60,000 nt of DNA from Bolinopsis microptera (Eukaryota > Ctenophora > Tentaculata > Lobata > Bolinopsidae). The notes beneath the pieces were generated by a model. It saw only the letters and a program-made list of their open reading frames with translations. It did no database searches and had not been told where the DNA came from. The stretch covers positions 9,733,460 through 9,793,459 of the forward strand of contig NC_087083.1 in the NCBI RefSeq assembly GCF_026151205.1, written 5' to 3'. Positions 19,990 through 30,931 of this stretch are shown piece by piece; position 1 is the first letter of the stretch; every line of letters starts with the position of its first letter. A program made the position numbers and the translations under genes.

Positions 19990-21354
19990 TTAAGGGGGGG
20001 GGTCAATGGGTATTTTTTTGTGAAACTTGATTTCGAGATAGTAGTTGACCAACAAACTAGGACCAGTGACCGAACTTTTGAGGGGGTCCCGGACCCCAAC
20101 CGCCAAACGGTGCGCGCAGGGCAGCCACGCCCATATTTGGTCCAAATTAGGCCCAATTTAGCCAAATACCCTGAACATGCCCAAAACCCAGGTTTATGGT
20201 GCTCTACTTGTAGCTAGTGGTCTCCTGAACTCGTATATGAAATTTCATCAAGATTGGACAAAAAATGACTGAGTTATGAGCCAAAAACCATATGCCCATA
20301 TTTGGGCATACGCACCAAATTTGGTAGATTTCGTCCCATAAATTGGTCAAATATCAATATTTTTGAATGAAACTTACTTTATATGAAAGGTAAGCCTAAA
20401 CTACATATTCTCTGTAATTTATAGCTTTATATCTGTTTAAATGTGGATACTAAGGCGAAAAAACCACAAAAAATGAACTAAATTGCCCATATCTCGGTTC
20501 GCGATATTCGCGGAATTGATCTCACCAAAATTGTAACAACTCAATCAGTTTTCAAAATTTTTGCATGAAATTTTTGAAATCGACTCGAAATCGCATTTCG
20601 ACCTTATTTTAAGAACGGATTTTTGATTTAGGCCTCAAAAAAAATTTGGCGGCCAAATTCTGAATTTCTGTAATATAATTTTGGAATTTGGCCGCCAAAT
20701 TTGTTTTGAGGCCTAAATCAAAAATCCGTTCTTAAAATAAGGTCGAAATGCGATTTCGAGTCGATTCCAAAAATTTCATGCAAAAATTTTGAAAACTGAT
20801 TGAGTTGTTACAATTTTATTGAGATCAATTCCGCGAATATCGCGAACCGAGATATGGGCAATTTAGTTCATTTTTTGTGGTTTTTTCGCCTTAGTATCCA
20901 CATTTAAACAGATATAAAGCTATAAATTACAGAGAATATGTAGTTTAGGCTTACCTTTCATATAAAGTAAGTTTCATTCAAAAATATTGATATTTGACCA
21001 ATTTATGGGACGAAATCTACCAAATTTGGTGCGTATGCCCAAATATGGGCATATGGTTTTTGGCTCATAACTCAGTCATTTTTTGTCCAATCTTGATGAA
21101 ATTTCATATACGAGTTCAGGAGACCACTAGCTACAAGTAGAGCACCATAAACCTGGGTTTGGGGCATGTACAGGGTATTTGGCTAAATTGGGCCTAATTT
21201 GGACCAAATATGGGCGTGGCTGCCCTGCGCGCACCGTTTGGCGGTTGGGGTCCGGGACCCCCTCAAAAGTTCGGTCACTGGTCCTAGTTTGTTGGTCAAC
21301 TGCTATCTCGAAATCAAGTTTCACAAAAAAATACCCATTGGCCCCCCCCCTTAA
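19990..21354. mobile_element. Foldback element with ~670-bp arms and TTAA at both ends
   Basis: Left arm 19994 to about 20665, right arm about 20680 to 21350; the spacer at the axis is about 15-20 bp. The arms are nearly identical in inverse orientation, with only scattered differences such as GGTCAATGGG against CCCATTGGCC near the ends. The termini are runs of G and C directly next to TTAA (19990-19993 and 21351-21354). TTAA target sites are known for piggyBac and Kolobok, so this may be a non-autonomous relative. Open frames seen in the arms mirror each other and are artefacts of the palindrome. Confidence 0.88.
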
Positions 21355-21518
21355 GATCTTGCAGATGTGTGATCCAGCACTTAATCAGTGATATCTTCCA
21401 TCTTCACTCAATAAATGCTCTGATTGGTTGGAGACTACTTATAGGACAGCAACCGAAACGCTATAACGCAAATTTCTTCGGTTTTAAGGAACGTCACTAT
21501 CAGTATTCACTCAAAGGG

Positions 21519-21660
21519 ATCAGATCGTCATCACTTTATGGTGACAATAGCTAAAAAGAGAGATTGTCGTGCTAAACCCACTGTAATAAATTAAATTTGA
21601 CGAAACTTTCAGGAAATCTAAATTTGACCCATATCTATAATCTCTGAAATTTCTGTGCAA
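21519..21660 (+). repeat. Dispersed repeat, also at 47670-47810
   Basis: Both copies share CACTTTATGG.GACAATAG, then GAAACTTTCAG, then TTTGACCCATAT and CTCTGAAATTT at matching spacing. Type unknown. Confidence 0.65.
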
Positions 21661-21975
21661 TTCTTCTAAGAAGAATTACGTGAGTTATTAAAGGGTCACC
21701 CTGTAGTTTGACAAGCTTGCAAAGTTTCAAAAGATTTCAAGAAGAACTTTATATAATCACAAGGGCAATCCAAAGTTGACAGAAAATGGTGAAAATAACA
21801 ATTTTCAGTGATTTTAGCAATTTTATTTTTATATCAATTTGGGCGTGTCCCCAAGTGTGCAACTTTTTGAATTTCAACTTTAAAACTAGCCTAATACACA
21901 ATATAGACCTATTTAGGAAGCAGAACTAAGCTCCACAACCCAAAGGAGTACGGCCCAACACCAGAAAATACTAAA

Positions 21976-22020
21976 TGCACACCAATTCATGCTCAATAAT
22001 CAAGCATGAATTGGTGTGCA
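21976..22020. repeat. Hairpin, 18-bp stem
   Basis: TGCACACCAATTCATGCT at 21976-21993 pairs perfectly with AGCATGAATTGGTGTGCA at 22003-22020. Confidence 0.9.
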
Positions 22021-22401
22021 AGAGAGAAATTTATCGCTCACGTAAACTCAAAACATTGATAGTATTACTATTAATATGCATGCAGTGCATGCCATTTTAA
22101 ATTGTGTGATTTAATAAAAGGGCCGTTAAGCGTTGAAGATACAAATCCGAAGTACTGTTTTCGAATTTGTTAGATGCATTAATATTTTTCCTGAAATTTA
22201 CACCTTTTTATGTTCTAGAAACCCCCTCGGCGCGACCGTCGCAGCCTTTATACCCCATTTCCTATTGTATTCAGACTCATCAGAAGTCGTTTTTATACTT
22301 GCTAGAATAAAATCTACAATGATGAATTAATGCATTAGTCACAATATTCATATTATAAAAAGTCGGTTTTACAAAATTTTGAGGGCAATATTATCCATTT
22401 T

Positions 22402-22679
22402 ATACGACCGCCCACGTGCAAATTAGATGAAAAATAGGAATTTAGGTAACAACCAAAAGGTTCCATAGCAACGGTGTTCACATGCACGTGCAAAGATTGT
22501 TTTAACGTCATTTTGATCGGTTTTGTGGTAATTACGTTGTGTTTAAAGTGTTTTATCTTTTTATATTTAAATCGGCTGTATCTTCGGTCTTTCGGTTGAG
22601 ATGGATATTTTTTGATGCGATTAAAACTTTATTTCAAAGAATACTACTAGCTTCGTCCCTGTTACCACGGGCTTTCTAG
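22402..22679 (+). mobile_element. Helitron-like non-autonomous element, copy 1 (5'-incomplete)
   Basis: Starts within the family at ACGACCGCCCACGTGCAAAT and ends with ACCACGGGCTTTCTAG followed by T. A CTAG end before T is the Helitron 3' signature. The 5' TCTCTACTA head found in copies 2 and 3 is missing. No coding capacity. Confidence 0.7.
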
Positions 22680-22965
22680 TCTCTACTATAATTCAGAGAA
22701 TTGTTTTTGTTGTCTGTCTGTCTGTACGACCGCCCACGTGCAAATTAGGTAAACAAATAGAAGTTGCATAGTAGCCATAGTAACGAGGGTTTTTGAACGT
22801 GCACGTGCACGTCCAAAGATTGTTAGAGCGACATTTTGATCGGTTTTGTGGTAATCACGTTGTGTTCAGTGCGAGCTACATTTTAATGGACTGTATCTTC
22901 GGTGGGGATGAATACTTTTTGATGCGATTAAAACTTACTAACAACAAAATACAATTAGCTTCCTC
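22680..22965 (+). mobile_element. Helitron-like non-autonomous element, copy 2 (3'-diverged)
   Basis: Starts TCTCTACTATAATTCAGAG directly after the CTAG of copy 1. It contains (TCTG)3, the ACGACCGCCCACGTGCAAAT block and GATTGTTAGAGCGACATTTT, then loses similarity near 22960. Substitutions relative to copy 1 are numerous, so the copies are not a recent duplication. Confidence 0.7.
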
Positions 22966-23141
22966 GCTTATTATTGAGATGATCGCTTATTATTTATATT
23001 ATATATGCTTTGTCTGAAGTGTCGTATGCAAAGCAACCATGCTTTTTGAAGTACAGTAAATATCGGTGCATGTACTCCTCTTGTATGCCTTCGACACGCA
23101 AGTCCCACGTCCCTTGATTATACGAGAACCACTCCCAATAG

Positions 23142-26100
23142 CAAGAGCTGAAGCTAAGAGCTCCCGTCCCTTATGTGAGCAACGACTCGAGCAGACAAAT
23201 CTTAAAGATCATGCTTGTCAATAATGAACTCCATATTCTCAATGGGAGAACTTTAGGAGACTCATATGGTGACTTCACTTGTATTCAGACCAGCGGTGCC
23301 AGCGTTGTTGACTACTTTATTATATCCCCAAACTGCAGTAAGTATCTAAGTCATATGACAATCCAGCCGTTCACTTGCTTTTCTGATCATAAACCACTAC
23401 TCCTGGCACTCAACTTCTCTCCTTCCAACACTCTTGTAAACACAAAGGCACTCCATGAAACTTACGCTCGAGCCCCACTTCGTTACAAAATAACTCCTGA
23501 TAGCCTTTCAAGCTTACGGGATACAATGATGGACCCACTTGTGGAAGAATGTTCCAAAAGCCTCTTAGAAACAGATTATCCCGAAGATCTCATAGGTACA
23601 TACAAATTAAACGAAGATATCACAGTACACTTGAACAAAATAGCAGACAAATGTCTCCAAAAGACCAAACATCCCAAAATAACCAAAAAGGGATCAATAA
23701 ATAAACAACCCTGGTTCACACAAGCCACCAGAGAAGCTAAAATATCTTGTACTCGTGCAGCTCAAATTGTTTCTGATTTCCCCAATAGCGATTATCTTCG
23801 AAAAAATTTTTACCAGGTAAAAAATACGTACAAAAGTTTAATTGACCGTACAAAAAACAAATATCTTGACAAACTGAATACAGATATTGAATCTGGTAAA
23901 ATTCTAAACTGGAAACAATTCAAAAAACTGAAAAAATTTAAAGGAAGAGTTGACAAATTTGATTGCCATGACATGGACAACTTTCAAAAATTCTTTGGTA
24001 AACTTTATGCCAATGCACATAGCACCATAACTGTAGAGAATAAGGAAAAAATGCTTCAAAATGCAGAGGCTATTAACAATAATTTCCAACCATCCCCTGC
24101 ACAATCAATACTCAATGGCCAGATCTCTGTGGACGAAATATCTACTGCGATCTCTTCACTCAAAAACGGCAAAAGTTCCTCGGAGGATATGATATGTAAT
24201 GAAATACTGAAGACCTTGTCCACAACAAACACACAACTCCTTTGCAAAGTCTTTAACCGCTGTTTGGACACTGGAACTTACCCATGGAACAACAGCATTA
24301 TTACACCCCTACACAAAAAAGGCGACAAAGATAATCCAGACAATTACAGAGCAGTTGCTGTGAGTAGTACAATCGGAAAATTATTTTCGACCATCATGTT
24401 AAACAGGATAATCAAGTTAAAAAATGAATACAACCCGGACCCCATAAATCAACTTGGCTTCGCTAAAGGAGCTCAAACATATGACCACATACTCACACTC
24501 AACACAATTACGTCTAAATACAAAAAGCTCAAGGTTCCCGTCTATGCTGTTTTTGTGGACTTCCGGAAGGCCTTTGACTCTGTTTGCCGTGAAGCTATTT
24601 TCTTAAAATTAGCTAAACTAGGTATCACTGGCAAAACATTTAATGTTCTTAAACATATGTATAAAAATTCCACTGGCCAGATAAAACTATCTGGATTTGT
24701 CAGCGAAAAATTTGATATCAATAAAGGAACTGAACAGGGTCATCCACTTTCCCCTGATCTATTTAAGATATACATCAGAGATCTTTCCCCTCGACTAGAA
24801 TATGATAACTGTCCGAAACTAATGAACCAACTTATCAGTCACTTACTATGGGCAGATGATCTGATACTCTTGGCACTGGACCCCAAAACCCTCCAAAAGC
24901 AACTCGATGCTTTGAACAATTTCTGCTTGGAATGGGGCGTCGAAATTAATGCAGATAAAACTAAATTCATGAAATTTAATGCCCGTTTTGATACTTATCA
25001 GCCGGTTCCCCTCAAAATTGGTGATCACTTGTTAGTAGAAGTCGAGTCATACTGCTATCTAGGAATCGAAATACACAAATCCGGCACATTCACAAATGCC
25101 CGAACTGAGCTCAAAAAGAAAGCCATGCGTGCACTTTATGCCATGAAAAGCTCAGTAAACAAATCCAAATTATCATTCCGCTCTCTAACAACACTCTTTG
25201 ATGGTCTTATTAAACCTATCGTTCTTTACGGAGCGCCTATTTACACACCTAACATGGCTATCATAAAACACATAACAAAACAAGTCGATCTCAATATGGA
25301 TGCCGACACAAAAAAAAAATTTCAAACTAGTATCCTCAAGAAAGTTAGCCTTCTGAACAGCGAAAAAGTTCACCTTCACTTTCTTAAATGGTCACTGGGG
25401 GTAAATCGTAAAGCCAGCAACGCAGGCGTCTGGGGTGAGTCAGGCCGCTACCCATTAATCTATGAATGTATTAACCTCACTCTCAAATATAGCCAACGTT
25501 TGAAAAATCTCAAAGATAACTCCCTTGTCTCCTTAGCTTTCAAAGAACAGATGAACATGAAATTGGACTGGTACAGGGGTTTGGAGCCTGTCCTCGCGCT
25601 AGACCCATGTTTCTCTACCGATCATGTCACAGCCTACCGCACACTCAAAAACAATCACTCCAAGTTACTTTTCGAAAGAAACCCGAGTATCGCAAAACCA
25701 CCAAAAGAGGACTTTCTTATTCACAACGGTTTCAAGAAACGAATTCCTCCTCAATCAACACAACCCATCGGGAGTAAAATATTCACACCACACGTCATTA
25801 CTAAAACTTTGAAATGTAACTTTAGAGAATATTGGGGGTCCTGTATCAACACTTCTCGGAAATTAGAATTCTATCGTGACCTAAAATCCAAATTTAACAA
25901 AGAGTATTACCTAGATAGTGTCATTAAATATGCAGACCGTGCTAATATCACAAGACTGCGGATCAGTGCACATCGACTCGAAATTGAACTTGGCCGATAT
26001 AATCAAACTCCTCGTGACGAGCGAATATGCTCCTGGTGCAATATAGTCTTAGGTTCTGGTATTATTGAGAATGAAGATCACTTCCTTAACCATTGTGATC

Positions 26101-26360
26101 TTAACGCTGCATCGAGGCGAAAAGTCCTAGACAAGATCCAGTCACTCATATCAAATCCAATCAAACCGTCTGCGACATCTTATTCTGTTCACAATGTCAT
26201 CCCTGGAGCAAACGTCCTCAAATTCATCAGCAACAACAGTGAAATCATTGAACTTATCACGAACGAAAGTCAAGTCCACCTCACGAGAGTCGTTGCTAGG
26301 TTTGCCACTACGTGTTTTAACAACCGCAAGAAATTTGTTGACTCTCTGGCCAGTACATGA
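23142..26360 (+). CDS. LINE ORF2: partial endonuclease, reverse transcriptase, C-terminal CCHC-like motif
   Basis: The frame is open from 23142 and is 5'-truncated. It starts inside the endonuclease (YVSNDSSRQILK, GRTLGDS, GASVVDYFIISP, FSDHKPLLL). The RT follows: NYRAVAVSSTIGKLFS, NQLGFAKGAQTYDHILTLN, VPVYAVFVDFRKAFDSV (first Asp), KGTEQGHPLSPDLFKIYI and LLWADDLILLA (catalytic WADD), then YCYLGIEIHKSGTF and LIKPIVLYGAPIY. The C-terminus has GRYNQTPRDERICSWCN and ENEDHFLNHCD, a CCHC-like cluster usual at the end of such ORFs. No internal stop interrupts over 1,070 codons, so it was active recently. The clade is uncertain; related elements are common in Hydra-like and amphioxus-like genomes. 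Confidence 0.88.
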   Translation, partial: QELKLRAPVPYVSNDSSRQILKIMLVNNELHILNGRTLGDSYGDFTCIQTSGASVVDYFIISPNCSKYLSHMTIQPFTCFSDHKPLLLALNFSPSNTLVNTKALHETYARAPLRYKITPDSLSSLRDTMMDPLVEECSKSLLETDYPEDLIGTYKLNEDITVHLNKIADKCLQKTKHPKITKKGSINKQPWFTQATREAKISCTRAAQIVSDFPNSDYLRKNFYQVKNTYKSLIDRTKNKYLDKLNTDIESGKILNWKQFKKLKKFKGRVDKFDCHDMDNFQKFFGKLYANAHSTITVENKEKMLQNAEAINNNFQPSPAQSILNGQISVDEISTAISSLKNGKSSSEDMICNEILKTLSTTNTQLLCKVFNRCLDTGTYPWNNSIITPLHKKGDKDNPDNYRAVAVSSTIGKLFSTIMLNRIIKLKNEYNPDPINQLGFAKGAQTYDHILTLNTITSKYKKLKVPVYAVFVDFRKAFDSVCREAIFLKLAKLGITGKTFNVLKHMYKNSTGQIKLSGFVSEKFDINKGTEQGHPLSPDLFKIYIRDLSPRLEYDNCPKLMNQLISHLLWADDLILLALDPKTLQKQLDALNNFCLEWGVEINADKTKFMKFNARFDTYQPVPLKIGDHLLVEVESYCYLGIEIHKSGTFTNARTELKKKAMRALYAMKSSVNKSKLSFRSLTTLFDGLIKPIVLYGAPIYTPNMAIIKHITKQVDLNMDADTKKKFQTSILKKVSLLNSEKVHLHFLKWSLGVNRKASNAGVWGESGRYPLIYECINLTLKYSQRLKNLKDNSLVSLAFKEQMNMKLDWYRGLEPVLALDPCFSTDHVTAYRTLKNNHSKLLFERNPSIAKPPKEDFLIHNGFKKRIPPQSTQPIGSKIFTPHVITKTLKCNFREYWGSCINTSRKLEFYRDLKSKFNKEYYLDSVIKYADRANITRLRISAHRLEIELGRYNQTPRDERICSWCNIVLGSGIIENEDHFLNHCDLNAASRRKVLDKIQSLISNPIKPSATSYSVHNVIPGANVLKFISNNSEIIELITNESQVHLTRVVARFATTCFNNRKKFVDSLAST

Positions 26361-26599
26361 ACAGTGAACACTGAAAATCACTGTACCCGCTTTTGTTTCT
26401 TTTCGCGCAACGACGAGTGCAAACTGCAAAGTGACCTGGCTCAAGCATTACAGCATTACCAAGGCGACTGAAAACAAAATATTCTATGTCAAATCTTTAT
26501 TTTTCACTTTAGTTAAGTTATATTAATATAATAAATTCAAATCTTATGATATTGTTATTATCTTAACAGTTACTATTGTAGCTCAAGATTTTAAATTTG

Positions 26600-26637
26600 T
26601 ATTCCTTGTATTCCTTGTATTCCTTGTATTCCTTTAC
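26600..26637 (+). repeat. TATTCCTTG x4, possible LINE 3' tail
   Basis: Four copies of a 9-bp unit about 240 bp after the LINE stop codon. Short tandem repeats end several LINE clades, so this may mark the 3' end of the element. Confidence 0.6.
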
Positions 26638-26639
26638 TT

Positions 26640-28110
26640 CTTAATTAGTTAGTTAGTTGTACAGCAATACTAAGGTAATGGGACTACTGCGGACCCTCTA
26701 CCGGCAAAACCTTTTTATTGTTAACAAAGCCGCAGTCAAAAGTCCGATAATAAATTGACATCAAGTCCTGAAAATTATTCGAGAAGAATCTCGAATAATT
26801 CAGTTGCAGCGCGCCACATGGTTATCTAAACTGCAAACCCTACCCATCGCTGAGCAAGGCCTTGCTCAGCAATTGGTAGGAGAAAAAGACGATATATGAA
26901 TTTAATTAATTATGAAGGAGCAGCCTTACATTCTACCTACTACTCATTTCTCAATATGTCCACTGCATGATGTTGCTGTATGTTATATGTAGCAATTGGT
27001 GACATGATCTGATCACCGTGGGACCCCTAATAGTAAGGGGCTTGTAAGTCGGCCTCCCTATGTAGCAGCGGTATAGTTTCGGTGATTTAGGTAATTAGGT
27101 GATGTGGTGCAACTTGGTGATTAGGATTCAGTAGCACGGGATATTTAGTATTAACAGCCGTGTGGTAGGTCACGTGACTATGACGTCACCTGATAATTAA
27201 CAGCCGGGTGGAAGGATACAAGTTCATTTGTGCTATATATTTCAATTCATATGGGATATTTCCTTGATTTGATAAAATTCAATGTGAAACTCCGACGATT
27301 AAGGTTTGTTGCAGCAGAAACGTATACCTTTTTGGAATTCGGGTGTAATTCAGTCAGCTAGAGCAAGTTGTAATAGTTTTAGTTGCAGCTAAAAGTCTAA
27401 TTTTAATCAACATTCATTAACGTACATAATCTATATAAATCTTTACAAAATAATGTTCCTAAATTTCTATACATTTGTATACATAACAGTTTACCAATTT
27501 TTTTCGTAATCACGATTCAATTAGATATTAATCGAAATTTGATTTAAACAGGTCTCCTGACTTTAAGATTCCCATGAAAATAGCATTGATGATATCAGTT
27601 TTCCTGAATTACAGTGGAACCTCTGTATACCGGCGCGGGCCTCTTGGGGGAAAAGAAAAGTGCACTTTAAAGAGAATACCCGGTTCACATGATTCGAATC
27701 CCCAGTTATATGCCTAGTAATGGAGTATCTGTAGTAGGAACCGCCCGCCCGGCTGAATCCAGCTGAATCTGGTTCCGGCCGAATATCTGGCTTCAATATT
27801 CAGTTCTTGGTCCAGTTTCCAAGAATTTGGCAAGATATTTAGCTGAATATATCTTTTAAAAGATTGTCAAAATCATCACGCACAATTTGTACGTGATTCT
27901 AGCCTCTCTTAATACTCCTGTGGCAGAGTAATAAACACTTATATATGTATCACACTTATATAACTTATATAACACCTCTATTAGCGACACGAGAAACACC
28001 ATTGTTGGGCGTGAGGAGAGTGAGGACTTCTCAAACTTATTTATAACACTTATATAACTCTCAAAATCATCACATATTGTACGTGATTCTATAAGCCTCT
28101 TAATAATAAT
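26640..28110. other. Intergenic, short palindromes only
   Basis: Holds a perfect 22-bp palindrome at 26849-26870 (GCTGAGCAAGG and its inverse) and a hairpin near 26771-26800 (AATTATTCGAGA). A single pogo-like end (CAGTGGAACCTCTGTATA) lies near 27612, with no partner found. ACGTGATTCT with following TAATA motifs repeats at 27890-28110. No gene. Confidence 0.5.
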
Positions 28111-29537
28111 AAGCCCCCTCCCGGGTTGCAACATTGCCATGTTACGCAAATAATTGCCGCGCTAACGAAATATTTGCCATCTTAGCAAAATATGCGCCGT
28201 GTTATGATGTATTTGCCAGGCTGCGCGTGATGATGCAAATATTTCATAAGGAGGCGAATTTTACGTTAGGAAAATGCGCATTCTTAGCAAAATATTTGCC
28301 AAACGGTCAGACGCGCGCTGCACGCTCCTTTTTAGTTTGTTTACGCGAGAATAAAATCTTCGCATTCTTAGCAAAATATTCGCCTCCTTATAATTTATTT
28401 GCGCGAGAGTTAAATCTACGCTTTCTTAGCAAAATATTCGCCACCTTATAATTTATTTGCGCGAGAGTTAAATCTACGCTTTCTTAGCAAAATATTCGCC
28501 ACCTTATAATTTATTTGCGGGAGAGTTAAATCTACGCTTTCTTAGCATAATATTTGCCGCCTTATAATTTATTTGCGGGAGAGTTAAATCTAGCTACGCT
28601 TTCTTAGAAAAATCTTTGCCACCTTATATTTTACATAACTTCATTTGTGATAGGAATTAGGATCATATGCTGCTTACGACTCTGCAGTGGATCACATACT
28701 GTATACGTGGATTGAACTGATCCGAAGGAATTATGATCAGTGGATCGAAATACATAACGTGACCGACGAATCGCGTCCACAAGATCACTTCGAAATAAGT
28801 AACGTGAACCGTCTTAACCGGCCTGACGAATCACTTGATGAGTTTATGATCCAAAAGAAGGATAGGATCTGACCTGAACTTGGAAATAAGATAGGATATT
28901 GTGTATATTATAATGAGGTCTAAAACACACGCTCAAAGTTAAAGTGTGTTTATATTTACCAATTAAACTTTAGTTGATGTTAACTTGTTAATTATAACTG
29001 TGTACGAGTACGACTACCTACCTAACAGTAACCGCTTCGATTTGTTTAACAAAACATCATTTTCCGAACTAGAGTGCGGTACCTATGACTTAGACTTTAC
29101 TCCGCTAGAAACAACAAAATTTAAACAATTGGACAGTAGCGAATCTACCTAGCGAACTTTAGTGTTAGAACTTAGCGGTGACCGACAACTAGGAACCTCT
29201 CATTCCGGCCTCCCACAGCTAGGTATCACATGACATGGCCCAATCAGTGACGTATCATTTGTGATGTGATCCATATTATTCACATGACAGTTTAGTAAGT
29301 AGTTGTGTTTGAGAAGTGTTTGAGCTCTCGGCATGTGTTCACATAACGGACGTGAGCCAGGTCCAAAAGGGGCTGGTTCTCGTATCCAAGGATGTGAGCC
29401 GAGCATGCACTGAAGCGGAAAGCTGCTGAACAGCCCAAGGCAGTAAAGCCAAGGCGTCCGGATCTGCACAGCACTCTGAAGCGAAGACCTCAGAAGAATT
29501 CCTCCTTCCTTCTACATGCACCTCCACGAGACGGGAC

Positions 29538-29727
29538 GAGCCATTTGTTATCTTCGGCGGGAAGACAGATCGGAATGTACGAGTCGTTGCCTTCTCTACA
29601 GCCCGGAACCTTGCTACGCTGGCATGGTAGCAACTGGATTGCAGACGGCACGTTTTACGTCGCCCCGAATATATTCACCCAGAGCTATACGATTCATGCT
29701 GTTATTGACCAGAAATTTTTGCTGTGA
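29538..29727 (+). pseudogene. Mutator-like (MULE) transposase fragment, left arm
   Basis: Two frames together give a recognisable piece of MULE transposase. One reads EPFVIFGGKTDRNVRVVAF and on to TARNLATL; then, after a 1-nt shift near 29620, the other reads NWIADGTFYVAPNIFTQSYT and IHAVIDQKF before a stop. The order 'WxxDGTFxVxPxxFxQxYxIH' is the first-Asp region of FLYWCH/MULE-type transposases (family knowledge). No further transposase sequence was recognised downstream, so only a short fragment survives. Confidence 0.72.
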
Positions 29728-30335
29728 AATCAGTGGATACCTGAAGATTGAGAGAGGACGCCTCGAGATTGTTCTACAACCAACAAACTTTTTGTGAATT
29801 ACCTAAGTTATGTTTGTAAACAGTAAAATAACTAATTCGTCAATCATGGATATGCAGATGATCCAGTTTCTCTCTAAACTTAAAACTCCGTAATATTTTA
29901 AATCGATTTACTCGCGCATTCTTGGAAAAATAATTGCCAAACAGTTTGACGCGCGTTGCACGCCCCTTTTTGGTTTGTTTACGCGAGAATGCAATCTTCG
30001 CATTATTAGCAAAATATTCGCATCCTTATAATTATTTGCGCGACGCAAATAAATCTTCGCTTCCTTAGGGAAATATTCGCCACCTTATAATTTATTTGCG
30101 AGAGGATTCAATTTGTGTTTTTTATGTTCGCGCAGTTCTTAGCAAAATATTTATCTGAACGAAAGCTCAAAATTTACCGAGAAATTGACCGTCTAATTAA
30201 TCTATTTTGATGACTGTTTCTGACCTAAAATTGCACAAAAAATCGATTTAACTAGGTTTCAGAACCTATAAACAAATCCTTATTCCTCAAAATTTATGTC
30301 TTATAGTTAATACGAGCAACAAGCAACGCCAACAT

Positions 30336-30931
30336 TAGGGGGTGCACCATAAAAATAAACTTGCTCGGATTTTAAAAATTTTTGTACCATTGTTTTCTAG
30401 AGACTGTGAGAAATTTCACAATACCAAATTTGTCATACCTTTTTGGAAAGATCAGTGAGTTTTGCCTAGATGCCATATTTGATGGTGCGCGGCTTTTGGA
30501 GCAAAATTAGCTGTAAAAGTCGCGTAATTTGACCAAATTTGACCAAATTCGTTGATTTTTGTCGTATTATTTGGATATATCTTCAGTTCCTTGCATGAGA
30601 TCGTTCTGAAAATTGGCGACGACCTTCCAATAAGGCTTTTACAACTGTCCGAAAAATTTGGTGGATATCGGAGTTGATATAGTGATAAAAATGGGGCAAA
30701 ATACGCTGCTTTTAGCTGTAACATAATGTCTGATTGTTGGATATGCTTTAAACTTTTCGGACATTTTCCTTGTAAGTCTATGAGTAAGCTTACCAATTTT
30801 TGTTGCAATCGGAGGTCGGGAAGGATACTTAATATTTATTTGTTTGAAGAAAATTGTGCTGGCCGAAATTAGCGCTAAAAAACCATCCTACAGTCGGCAC
30901 GCGCGGCTCACTGTCGATGGCGCACTACCTA
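30336..30931 (+). mobile_element. 596-bp MITE, copy 2 (7-bp target duplication)
   Basis: Same element as at 5377-5972 and exactly the same length. It is flanked by CCAACAT at 30329-30335 and 30932-30938. The right arm of the palindrome (near 37150-37170) keeps a single CCAACAT at the matching place. It therefore inserted after the arms were formed, or was lost from the other arm. Confidence 0.95.

Noticed and set aside
19890-21391. Frames of 65-91 residues that look conserved as a pair
   Set aside because: They are mirror images created by the foldback arms; no start, splice or domain evidence.
27612-27780. Pogo/Tigger-like end (CAGTGGAACCTCTGTATA), and a similar single end near 43975-44000
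   Set aside because: Only one end of each could be seen and no partner was found, so no element is called.
28134-28451. Open frame of 105 residues in the palindrome arm, repeated at 39043-39360
   Set aside because: It translates the 58-bp tandem units and is mirrored in the other arm; no recognisable protein.
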